From assembly GCA_020633055.1 (NCBI GenBank), contig JACKEJ010000006.1, positions 806,001-870,000 of the forward strand: a DNA stretch of 64,000 nt. The letters are read 5' to 3'. Position numbers and translations under genes: made by a program. This DNA comes from Sandaracinaceae bacterium. Lineage in GTDB: Bacteria > Myxococcota_A > Polyangia > Polyangiales > Houyiibacteriaceae. Shown in pieces: positions 9,367 to 18,254 of this stretch. The notes under the pieces are model-generated. The model saw only the letters and a program-made list of their open reading frames with translations, was not told where the DNA came from and searched no databases. Position 1 is the stretch's first letter, and every line of letters starts with the position of its first letter.

Positions 9367-9471
9367 AGTTTCTACGCGGTGCAGAGACCATCGCGCGGGG
9401 TCGTGCGTCTCGGGGAAGCACGCGGGCACGCGCCGGCTCTCTCGGCTGGGCCTCGTCCGCACGAGGTGATC

Positions 9472-10860
9472 ATGGAACCCACTCGGCTCTCGAACCGGGC
9501 GCTGGCCGCCCTTTGCCTTGCGTGCGCCTTCTTCGGCGCCACCACGACGCGCGTCTCGCTCGTCTGCGCCCAGGCGTCTCCACCGCAGAACGGGACGTGG
9601 ATCGAGGCGGATCCCGTCCACACGCAGGTGATGGTCGGTGACGACGGCCAGACCTACGTCGCCATCTGGCTCGACGTCCCCGCGGCGCCCCGCGCCACCC
9701 GGCGGCCTCCCATGGCGGTCTCCATCGTGGTCGACACCAGCGGCTCCATGGCGGGCACCAAGATCGAACAGGCTCGCCGGGCCGCGCTCCAGCTGCTGGA
9801 GACCGTGCGGGACGGCGACGTGGTCAGCGTCTTGGGCTTCGAGAGTCAGGTCTGGCAGCACGTCGCGCCCACCGTGGTGACTCAGGCTTCGCGCAGGGCC
9901 ATCGTCCGGGCCATCGAGGGCATCGACGTAGGCGGCGGGACGGCCATGTACGACGGGCTCGCCGCGGGCCTCGCCGCGCTGTCGCAGGCCAGCTCCGAGC
10001 ACCCGGTGCGCAGGCTCTTCTTGATCTCGGACGGACACGCCAACGTGGGTCCGTCGTCGGCCGAGCAGCTGGGCGCGCTCGCGGCCACCGGCCTGCAGCA
10101 CGACGTACACGTCACCGGCATCGGCGTGGGTGTGGACTACGACCCGGCCACGGTGGGGCAGGTGGTCGTGCGCAGCGCCGGGCGCTTCTATCACTTGGCC
10201 GAGCCGCACCAACTCGCGGGTGTGGTGGCCGAGGAGATCGCCGCGCTGTCTCAGACGCTCGCGACCAACGCCGTGGTGGAGTTCGAGCCCGCCGTGGGCG
10301 TGCGTGTCCTCGAGGGCGTGACGGAAGGCAGCCAGGTCACGGCCGGCCGCTTCCAGCTCTCCATCGGCTCGCTCTACACGGGCCGGCGCGTCGAGCTGCT
10401 GGTGCACGTGCAGCTGCCCACCGACACGCTGGGTGCACACCCCCTCGGCGTGGCGCGTCTGCGCTACGAGCTGCCCAACCGCACCCGCGAAGCGCGCGTC
10501 CAGGAGCGCCCCGTGACCTACACGGTCACCCAAGACCGCCGCGCCGCCACGCGCAGCGTCTCCTCGCGCGCCTACGTCATCAGCCACACCCAGCTCGCCC
10601 TGCGCGACAACGAACGCGCCGTCGAAGCCCTCCGCACCGGCGACCAACAAGCCGCCGCCACCGCCCTCGACGCCGCCGCCGCCCGCCTGGAGGTCGCAGC
10701 CAACCAAGCCCCCAGCGCCCCAGCCCGTGCCCGCCTCAACGAGCGCGCCGCGACGTACCGCAGGCAGTCGTCGTTTTCGCGCAGCGCGTCGAGCGGCGCC
10801 GCGCAGCGCGACGTGGGCGCCACCATCCGGGCGCATGCGTACCACGACTCGGCGTACTGA
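9472..10860 (+). CDS. Secreted von Willebrand factor A domain protein
   Basis: 462-residue exported protein. The ATG at 9472 is chosen over upstream options because AGGTGAT precedes it at good spacing and a signal peptide follows (about 1-32, ending VCAQA). A vWA domain (about 80-255) has a full MIDAS: DTSGSMAG, a Thr in GGGTAMYDG, and Asp in LISDGHANVG, so metal-dependent ligand binding is expected. A beta-rich domain follows, then an Ala-rich helical C-terminus (about 365-430). This order resembles vWA/inter-alpha-trypsin-inhibitor-like surface proteins of myxobacteria. Partner unknown. It lies about 100 bases after the broken amidase. Confidence 0.88.
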   Translation: MEPTRLSNRALAALCLACAFFGATTTRVSLVCAQASPPQNGTWIEADPVHTQVMVGDDGQTYVAIWLDVPAAPRATRRPPMAVSIVVDTSGSMAGTKIEQARRAALQLLETVRDGDVVSVLGFESQVWQHVAPTVVTQASRRAIVRAIEGIDVGGGTAMYDGLAAGLAALSQASSEHPVRRLFLISDGHANVGPSSAEQLGALAATGLQHDVHVTGIGVGVDYDPATVGQVVVRSAGRFYHLAEPHQLAGVVAEEIAALSQTLATNAVVEFEPAVGVRVLEGVTEGSQVTAGRFQLSIGSLYTGRRVELLVHVQLPTDTLGAHPLGVARLRYELPNRTREARVQERPVTYTVTQDRRAATRSVSSRAYVISHTQLALRDNERAVEALRTGDQQAAATALDAAAARLEVAANQAPSAPARARLNERAATYRRQSSFSRSASSGAAQRDVGATIRAHAYHDSAY

Positions 10861-11040
10861 GCGCGGTGCTGTGGTGCTCGCGCGACGTCAGCTCACCAGC
10901 ACCGCGACCGCCCGCTTCCTGACCAACCCCACTGCAGGCAGGCTGGCTCGCGCGACGCTCTCGCGACTGCGCTCACCCACCATTAACATGGCGTGACGGC
11001 AACTAACAGCGCGGAGTGCTCAGGAAGTGATCTGCACCCT

Positions 11041-14000
11041 TCACGGACGTCGGATCTCCGCAACGAACGCATCGGTCAACCCGGTCTGAGAGAATCCCTC
11101 CAGTGCGACCGGAGTGGTTCCAACGACAGCGACACTACCGTCGAACAGGAACTCGATATCGTATCCGAATGTACCGTTGGCATTCAATTGACGCGTCCGA
11201 ACGGCACTCCCTGACAGGTCATACTCCCTCAGGAACATATACCGTTCTGCATCGCTTCCTGTTTCGCCAATATTCGACCCGGTTTCACCGGTCACAACGA
11301 CGCTTTCGCCATTGCATCTTACTGAGCGAGCCTCGTCTCCAGTGAGACCAAATGTATGATTCCAAAGAACCGATCCTGCCACATCGTAACGGCGAATATA
11401 GGAGTTCGATCCGTGGTCGCTGTCGTGTATACCTACCTCGATTCCTCCCCCATCATCAAGCGCACAAGACCCCGTAACTTGTTTCCCAATATAGGTACCA
11501 AAGAAAGTGTGTTGGGCCGTCCAAATCTCGGAATTATCTGCGGAATATCGCCTCGAATAGACACCGCGTGAAGCAGTATTTCCCGTTCCTCCAATGGATC
11601 CACCAGCGTTGCCGGACACGATCCATCCACCATCCCCATAGAATTCAATGCGTCGCGCATCGTCTCCCGAGCTCGAACCGAACTGAAGCGTGCGAACGAG
11701 GTCTCCCGAAGCGTCGAAGAACATTGCAAACGCGTCGGTCGTCCCACTGATTGGGGTTCCGTTCAGCGACACATTGGTACTACCCACGACAGCGAGAATT
11801 TCGTTGCTGGCCGCCACATGCTGTACCTGAACTTCGGAAATAGACTGTGCCAGGTCCACCTTCCACATCTCGGCACCTGACGCCGAGTATCGGGCCAAGA
11901 ATGGGTGCTTCAGACCATCCGACGCGTGGATCTGAAGTCCGAGAGCGACGATGCTTCCATCAGATAATGATACGCATCGAACCAAATCGTCGCCGACATC
12001 TTGCGCCCAGTCGAGGGATCTGTTCGGGAGGTATCTGTGCATAATTCCCACGTTACCTCCAGCTCCTCCGCGAGCAGGAAATGTTCCGCAAAATATGATG
12101 GCACCAGCGTTGTCTGTGGAAACAGTTAGTCGTGAAGCCTGACCACTTGTTCCGAACTGATCGACAATAGAAATGTCCATGCACGCTCCGCCCATCGGAC
12201 GAAGATAGACTTCATCGCGGCAGGCAGCATCGCACAACATTCGACCAGGGGCGTCGGTGCAGATTTGGTCATACCCCAGGGAATTCGTGAACGAATCACC
12301 ACCGCAAATATTTGCTGTGTCACAATGGTCCACGCATGTGCCGCTCGAGCAAAGATCGACGCGATCATCGCACGCGCCGCACCCAAGACCGCCACACTCC
12401 ATGCCCGAGCACGCGTCCGTGAACGACGCCGTGGTACAGTCAGGACCGAAGCCCGTCGCATCGAACGTCGTCGGGTCACCCCAAGTCTGAGACGTGGCGC
12501 CATCGAGGCTGATGACGACGGTGTGTGTGCCCGAGCGCTTCGGGGAGCAGTACCCGAGCAGATAGGTGCGCCGCACCTGACCTGCGATTCGGGCCGCAAG
12601 GTGGGAGAAGTCGCGGCCGAGCGTCACGGGGTCCGGGGAGTCGATGACGTGCTCTTCTCCGACGAGGCTCGCGAGTGCCGACGCGCTGTAGTCGCGACCG
12701 ACCAGACCGACCGCCAAGACCTCGTCGGTCGTGGCTCCGATCGCAGCCACGGCGGCGTTCGCGGGAAGCAGCCCTGCCGTGTCCGCTCCATCCGTGAAGA
12801 GCACGACATAGCCGGAGGTGAAGGCCCCGCCCTCGTTGCGAGTCCGGAAAGCCTGCTGTGCGCTGCCACTGCGCGCGAGGGCGTCCACCACCCCGCCGTG
12901 AAGGTTCGTCGAGCCCGGGTCGGGGACCGTGTACCCGCTGAGCGCGTCGAGCTGGGTCAGCACTAGCGCTAGATCGAGAGTGTGGGGCTGCCACAGGGTC
13001 GGCGTGGCCTCGCCGGCGAAGAGCTGAATGCCCACCTGAACTTTGTCGACGAGACCCCGCGCGGGCTCCTGAAGGGTCTCCACGAACTGCCTCGAAGCAG
13101 CGATGACATCCGAGAGGACGGCCGTGGTCGAGGTCGACATGTCGATGGAGAGGGTCACGAAGACCTGAAGGCCACGACGCTCAAGGAGCGTGGTCTGGGC
13201 CTCGGAGCTGGTCGCGATACCGTTCTCCTCGACCACCACTTCGCCGGAGTCGAGCTGCGACTGGGAGAGGTCCGTGATGGGGCGGCCCCAGCAATCCTCC
13301 ATCGCGAAGAAGAGCGCGACGCCGGAGGGATCGGCGGTGCGATTGTCGAGGATTCGAGTGCGTACGCACGAGCGATCCGCGTTCGCGGTGTAGTCGACGC
13401 CATCCGCGATGAACCCGTAGCTGAAGTGCTCCGCCTCCCCGGTCACCGCGCCCGTCGTGGGAATGCCGCCGAGTCGCTGCCAGCCGCCACCGTCGGCGGT
13501 GTTGCGGGACCAGAAGAGGGTCGCGAGCGGGACGTCGGCCGAGGCCGCGCTCGATGGTAGGGTCACTTGAATCGGCTGGGCGAAGGCCGTCCCCTCTGGT
13601 TCGAATTGGTAGAGGGGCGAGAACGCCCGATAGCCGGCTGGTGTCGGCATCGTGGTCTCGGTGATCGTGATCATCGTGTCTTGCGCGAGCGCGCCCGAGG
13701 GGATCACGACCTCCGCGGATCCGAGCGCGACTGTCGCGCCGGCCGCTCCGACCATCATCGTCACGCTCTCACCCGAGCCCGTCATCATTCCGGAGTCCGG
13801 CGCGGTTCCGCTGTCGAGCTGCGAGTTCCCTCCATCCGGTGGAGGCCTCCCAGCGTCGCCCCCGCCGCCGCAGTCGCACGCCCCGTAGCTCCCTGCGCTA
13901 CACGTCTGAACCCCAGACACTCCCCCGGCGCAAGCGCAGATGGAGGTTTGGCCATCGACGCAGGCCGGAGTGCCTTCGCCCCCGCCACACCCCGTGGTGA

Positions 14001-14073
14001 CACCAACCAAGAGTCCCAGGAGCGAGAACGCAATGGATTGTGGACGTCGTAGATGGTGGGAGTGAGCGGGCAT
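11041..14073 (-). CDS. ZU5 / vWA / beta-propeller surface lipoprotein
   Basis: About 1010 residues. The ATG at 14073 is preferred because AAAGGA precedes it; ATG 14094 is the alternative. Lipobox: GVTTGC near residue 29. A Cys-rich segment (CVDGQTSICACAGG) and Asp/Gly-Ser linker lead to a ZU5-like domain (GSAEVVIPSGALAQDT), then a vWA domain (about 300-510; MIDAS SIDMSTST and a later TDGAD). A Cys-rich EGF-like knot (about 550-640) and a C-terminal propeller of repeats (end motif TDAFVAEI, about 650-1010) follow. Ligand unknown, probably adhesion. The 3' part, below about 12340, is clearly lower in GC and uses AT-ending codons unlike the 5' half, suggesting a transferred or fused propeller. 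Confidence 0.82.
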   Translation of the reverse strand: MPAHSHHLRRPQSIAFSLLGLLVGVTTGCGGGEGTPACVDGQTSICACAGGVSGVQTCSAGSYGACDCGGGGDAGRPPPDGGNSQLDSGTAPDSGMMTGSGESVTMMVGAAGATVALGSAEVVIPSGALAQDTMITITETTMPTPAGYRAFSPLYQFEPEGTAFAQPIQVTLPSSAASADVPLATLFWSRNTADGGGWQRLGGIPTTGAVTGEAEHFSYGFIADGVDYTANADRSCVRTRILDNRTADPSGVALFFAMEDCWGRPITDLSQSQLDSGEVVVEENGIATSSEAQTTLLERRGLQVFVTLSIDMSTSTTAVLSDVIAASRQFVETLQEPARGLVDKVQVGIQLFAGEATPTLWQPHTLDLALVLTQLDALSGYTVPDPGSTNLHGGVVDALARSGSAQQAFRTRNEGGAFTSGYVVLFTDGADTAGLLPANAAVAAIGATTDEVLAVGLVGRDYSASALASLVGEEHVIDSPDPVTLGRDFSHLAARIAGQVRRTYLLGYCSPKRSGTHTVVISLDGATSQTWGDPTTFDATGFGPDCTTASFTDACSGMECGGLGCGACDDRVDLCSSGTCVDHCDTANICGGDSFTNSLGYDQICTDAPGRMLCDAACRDEVYLRPMGGACMDISIVDQFGTSGQASRLTVSTDNAGAIIFCGTFPARGGAGGNVGIMHRYLPNRSLDWAQDVGDDLVRCVSLSDGSIVALGLQIHASDGLKHPFLARYSASGAEMWKVDLAQSISEVQVQHVAASNEILAVVGSTNVSLNGTPISGTTDAFAMFFDASGDLVRTLQFGSSSGDDARRIEFYGDGGWIVSGNAGGSIGGTGNTASRGVYSRRYSADNSEIWTAQHTFFGTYIGKQVTGSCALDDGGGIEVGIHDSDHGSNSYIRRYDVAGSVLWNHTFGLTGDEARSVRCNGESVVVTGETGSNIGETGSDAERYMFLREYDLSGSAVRTRQLNANGTFGYDIEFLFDGSVAVVGTTPVALEGFSQTGLTDAFVAEIRRP

Positions 14074-14789
14074 CGGAATCCTTTGAGGGCACATCGCTAT
14101 GTCCCCCCTCGAGTGGTCAGACGACATGCCGTCGTGACGAAATCGTGCACGAGTTCTGATAGCGACGGCGCACGCGTCGAACAATCCCCCAAACAGGGGA
14201 TCTCCGAACTGCGGATGACTTTCGCCTCGACTCTTGCTGTCAAGCAGGACGCTGCGAAAGGAGGCGAACGGGGAGTGTGCACTCGCCGGAACGCCCCCCC
14301 CTCGGCAGCCCCCACCCGGACCATAGCCGAAGGCGCGTTCATGTCGGCTTCTGTGAAGCGCCACACACACAACGTGCGGTCACTTGACTTCATGTGGCGC
14401 TTCACTGAAGGAAACATGAAGCACCCTCACCACTGCATGTCGATGTAGTGAGTCCAACCCGCGTCACCTTCAGGCTGAGCCAACATACCATCGCCTTGTC
14501 TCGCGCTCAGGGCGCGCCTCACCGAACGGTCATTGTTTTTGTGGCAAACAATTCGCGTGCTTACAAGAGGTCGTTCCTGTCGGTGGTGGGCCCAATTCCA
14601 GCTCGGCGTGGAACTTGGCTTCGTCCGTGAGGCAGGTCCGGCGCGGCTCCTCGAACGACGCGGCCAGCCATGTGGCCAGCTCCTGCTGCTGCGCGTAGTG
14701 CTGCGCGACCTCCTAGGCAGTATAGGTGCTCATGGGCCCGGTCACGTTCCATCGCTCTCGCCTGTCAAGCGCGTCGTTGTGGGGGGCGC
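14074..14789. other. 716-base region without a convincing gene
   Basis: GC is lower than the surroundings, about 55% by eye in the first 500 bases. It holds an 18-bp inverted repeat (separate entry). On the minus strand from about 14733 down to 14550 there is a coding-like stretch (AQHYAQQQELATWLAASFEE) preceded by an in-frame TAG at 14713, perhaps a gene remnant. No known family is recognised. Confidence 0.5.
14348..14410. repeat. 18-bp inverted repeat (stem-loop)
   Basis: CTTCTGTGAAGCGCCACA (14348-14365) pairs with TGTGGCGCTTCACTGAAG (14393-14410) with one mismatch across a 27-base spacer. The inner 13 bases are perfect. There is no T-run, so it is not a standard terminator; it may be the trace of a small palindromic mobile element. 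Confidence 0.75.
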
Positions 14790-17700
14790 TCAGATGGAAC
14801 CAGCCACCGGACTGATCGTCACGTTGGCCTGGGCGCTCGCGCCTTGGCTGAACGTGCCGACCCACACACGGTAGACGCCCGACGTCGCCCGCACGTCGAC
14901 GGCCGGGTTGGTGCCCGCGAAGTCGTCGTTGCAGCGAAAGGAGCCGTCCGGTAGCCGCACGACCATGACCAGGTTGGTCCCGGAGGTCGCCGCGAAGCGC
15001 ACGGTGCCAGCGTCTCCCGCGACCTCCATCTCGATGTGCGCCAGGTCCGGCGAGAAGCCGACGCAGGACGGGCCGATACCCGCTAGCGAGACCTCGCCGC
15101 GCGCCTGCACGACGAGCGTCTCGGTCTGCCCGGAGACGTAGCGCATGACTCGCGTGTCCGTGGTCGCGGTGGGGACGCCGGCGGCGCCCTCCACGTCCAT
15201 GTCGCGGATGCGCCAGACGAACTGACCCCCGTCGGCCTCGACCTTGACCATGGCGCAGCCAGCGTCATCCACGGTGCGGAGCTCCGAAACGCGCGTCTGC
15301 CGCCCGACGAACGCGTCCATGGCGGCCACCCAGTTGACGTCTCCGTTGACCGGCGTGTGGCGGCGCAGCGTGACGGTGCTCCCGACGCGCAGCGGGCCGT
15401 GGTCGACGCTGCCGCGCGACTGACCGCACATGCGCCACGACGGGACCGGGGAGGGGGCGGTCGTGGGAGCGGGGGGCGGCGTGGGCGCACTGTCGGCACC
15501 GTCGACGTCCAGGTCGCGGATACGCCAGACGAACTGACCCGCATCGGCCTCGACCTCCACCATCGCACAGCCCGCGTCATCCAACGTGCGGATCGCGGTT
15601 ACGCGCGTCCGGCGGCCGACGAAGGCGTCCATGTCTTCGGCCCAGTTGGCGTCTCCGTCGATGGGTGTGTGGCGGCGCAGCGTGACGACGCTTCCCACGC
15701 GCAAGGGTCCGTGGTCGATGCTGTCGCGCGACTGGCCGCACATGCGCCACGACGCCGCGGTGGGGCTCACGGTCGGCGCCCCCTGCGTCAGCGCTACGTC
15801 GCGGATGCGCCACGCGAAGCGCTGCCCGTCGACGTCCACGCGGACAACGGGGCATCCGGCGTTGTCGATGGTCCCTTGGCGCACGACCTGGGCCGGGCGC
15901 CCCACGAAGGCGTCCATGTCGGGAGCCCAGTTGTCGTCGCCCCCCACGGGTCGGTGGCGACCGAGGCGCACGCGGGCGCCGGCGCTCATGGGTCCGAACT
16001 CCATGGCGCTCTCGATCTGGCCGCAGTCCTGCCAGCCGTACGCGGCGGCGGCGGAGACCACCTCCAGGTCGCGCACGCGCCAGTTGAACTCGCCGGCGTC
16101 GGCGGCGACTCGGACGACGGGGCAGCCCTGGTTGTCGACTCCTTGCACGTCCGTTACCGTGGTGGACTGGCCCACGAAGCGGTCCATCGAGGGCGCCCAG
16201 TTGGGGTCAGAGTCGACCGCGCGGTGAGCGCGCAGCACCACGCGCGCCCCTCGCCGAACGCTGCCGAAATTGGCGCTGGCCTCTTCCTGTCCGCACTCCT
16301 GGGGACCTCGCGCGTAGGCCTCTTGGGTGCGCGTGGCTACGAGCGAGTACGCGGGGTTCGCGTCGCGCTGATAGGCCCCCACCCAGATTTGGTACCTCCC
16401 CGCTACGAGGTGTTCCTGCACCCCGGCGTTGAGGCCGTCGAAGTCGTCGTTGCAGAGCCAGCGCCCATCGGGCGTCAGAACGGCTATGGTAGTATCGCCG
16501 GTGGATTGGGCGACCAAGCGCACCTCGCCAGCCGCGGTGAGCGTCATGGTGTGCGACGGCGCGGTGTTGACGTAGCCCACGCAGGAGGCCCCTAGGTAGC
16601 GAACCGACACGGGGCCGCCACCCACGCCGCGCCGCGTCTCGGAGGCGGTCAGCGAGAAGCGGTCCGCGGCCGACGCGCGCGGGTCGACGGCGGCCGCCGC
16701 GCGCGACGACAGGTCGCGGATGCGCCACGCGAAGCGCTGTCCGTCGACGTCCACGCGGACAACGGGGCATCCGGCCAGGTCGCGCCCCGGCAGCTCGACG
16801 ACGCGCGCGACGCGCCCAACGTAGGCGTCCATCTCGGGGGACCAGTTGTCGGACCCGGCGTAGGGGCGGTGGCGCCCGAGCGTGACCTGCTGCCCGGCGG
16901 TGAGCGTGCCGTAGTCGGTTTGTCCGGCCGCCTGGCCGCAGGCCTGCGGGAACTCGCGCCGCTCGAGGTCCGTGGTCGGCTCGAGGGCGCGGCTGGCGCG
17001 GCAGCCGTCTTCCAAGCCGCCCTCACACGCGGCCCTGAAGGCGCGCTGCGCGCGGCGCTCGTCGGCGCGTACGCCAGCGACCCCGAGCAGCGCGCGGCCG
17101 AGCTCTAGGCAGGCCCCCGCGAGCCCGGCGGTGCAGTGCGTGTCAAGCAGCTCGACCGCTCCGGAGGGGTCGCGCTGTCGGCCTTCGCCTCGCAGCATCG
17201 CGCCGGCGTGGAGCAGACAGGCGTCCGGGGCGCCGAGCGCACACCCGCGCGCGGCGAAGTTGGCGAAGGCCCGACGCTCCCGGGGTTGCGTCGCGAGGTG
17301 GCCGGCGAGCACCGCGCAGGCCGACGCCTGGTCCGCGTTGCAGCCCGCCCGCAGCTGAGTCAAGGCCGCGCGAACTTCGGCCTGAACGCCGCGCTCAAGC
17401 ACCATCTCGCAGGCGTCCGCGCTTCTGTGCGCACAACCCTGTCGAGCGAAACGCCCCACCTCGGCAGAGGTCAGCGACGCCCCGCCGCTCCGCGCGAAGA
17501 TCGCCATGGCAAAGCAGGAGTCTCCGTAGTCGCGCCCGCAGCCGTGGCTGAAGTACTCACGGGCGCGGTCGTTGTCGGTCCGGACGCCTATGCCGTTCAG
17601 GTACATGAGCGCGAGGTCGTGACACGCGCCGCCGAACCCACCGGCGCATGCTCGCGCGCGCAGATCGACGGCTCGCGACGTGTCGCGAGGCAGCCCAGGC

Positions 17701-18254
17701 CCACCCTCTTCGAGCAGGCTCGCGAGAGCGGAGCACCCCTCCCAGTCATGTTCGTCACACGCCAAGCCGAAGTATCGCGCGCTCTCGGGCCACGAGGGCT
17801 GGGCGCCCGCCAGGCCCGCGATCGCGTTCACTCCGAGGATCGTGCACACCGCGCCAATGTGGTGCGTGCCGCAGGCGCGCTCGACGACGGCCAGCGAGGA
17901 CGCCGAGGGGTTGCCCCGCTGCTCGAAGAGGGCCGTCGCGTACTCGGCGCAGGCGTCGGTGGCGTCCCGCTGGCGCTCGCAGGTCGCGCGCAGGCGGCCG
18001 AGGCGGTTGCCGCCAGCGCGGCTCGTGCTGCGACGTTCCGCCGCGGGCGCGGTCCGGCAACAGCGCGGGTCGCGGGACTCAGAGGCGCACTGCATGCAGG
18101 AGGAAGCGCTGCGCGTGCCGGTCTGCTGGGCGGCGCCCGCGGCGGGGAGCGCGGTCACCAGGGCCGCAAACAGAGCGCTGAATCGAAGCGCCATCGGGCA
18201 CGCCGCGACCCGCGTCCGACGGACCGTCCATTGCCGGTGGCCGATGTGTCTCAT
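14790..18254 (-). CDS. Secreted Sel1-repeat protein with five copies of an unrecognised ~78-residue domain
   Basis: About 1154 residues. The ATG at 18254 overlaps the upstream kinase stop as ATGA; the signal peptide core is MALRFSALFAALVTALPAAG, so ATG 18194 is an alternative. Sel1-like helical repeats with paired Cys occupy about 150-420. Five copies of one domain follow (about 436-513, 652-730, 741-820, 834-914, 939-1020). Each opens CGQ, has a central NWxxxMDxFVGR, and ends in GCxxVxVxxDxGxFxWRxRD. Two beta-sandwich modules like bacterial pre-peptidase C-terminal domains (about 530-640 and 1045-1150; motif CNDDF and VWVG) are interleaved. Probably an extracytoplasmic binding protein working with the co-transcribed kinase. 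The five-copy domain is not one I recognise. Confidence 0.85.
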   Translation of the reverse strand: MRHIGHRQWTVRRTRVAACPMALRFSALFAALVTALPAAGAAQQTGTRSASSCMQCASESRDPRCCRTAPAAERRSTSRAGGNRLGRLRATCERQRDATDACAEYATALFEQRGNPSASSLAVVERACGTHHIGAVCTILGVNAIAGLAGAQPSWPESARYFGLACDEHDWEGCSALASLLEEGGPGLPRDTSRAVDLRARACAGGFGGACHDLALMYLNGIGVRTDNDRAREYFSHGCGRDYGDSCFAMAIFARSGGASLTSAEVGRFARQGCAHRSADACEMVLERGVQAEVRAALTQLRAGCNADQASACAVLAGHLATQPRERRAFANFAARGCALGAPDACLLHAGAMLRGEGRQRDPSGAVELLDTHCTAGLAGACLELGRALLGVAGVRADERRAQRAFRAACEGGLEDGCRASRALEPTTDLERREFPQACGQAAGQTDYGTLTAGQQVTLGRHRPYAGSDNWSPEMDAYVGRVARVVELPGRDLAGCPVVRVDVDGQRFAWRIRDLSSRAAAAVDPRASAADRFSLTASETRRGVGGGPVSVRYLGASCVGYVNTAPSHTMTLTAAGEVRLVAQSTGDTTIAVLTPDGRWLCNDDFDGLNAGVQEHLVAGRYQIWVGAYQRDANPAYSLVATRTQEAYARGPQECGQEEASANFGSVRRGARVVLRAHRAVDSDPNWAPSMDRFVGQSTTVTDVQGVDNQGCPVVRVAADAGEFNWRVRDLEVVSAAAAYGWQDCGQIESAMEFGPMSAGARVRLGRHRPVGGDDNWAPDMDAFVGRPAQVVRQGTIDNAGCPVVRVDVDGQRFAWRIRDVALTQGAPTVSPTAASWRMCGQSRDSIDHGPLRVGSVVTLRRHTPIDGDANWAEDMDAFVGRRTRVTAIRTLDDAGCAMVEVEADAGQFVWRIRDLDVDGADSAPTPPPAPTTAPSPVPSWRMCGQSRGSVDHGPLRVGSTVTLRRHTPVNGDVNWVAAMDAFVGRQTRVSELRTVDDAGCAMVKVEADGGQFVWRIRDMDVEGAAGVPTATTDTRVMRYVSGQTETLVVQARGEVSLAGIGPSCVGFSPDLAHIEMEVAGDAGTVRFAATSGTNLVMVVRLPDGSFRCNDDFAGTNPAVDVRATSGVYRVWVGTFSQGASAQANVTISPVAGSI

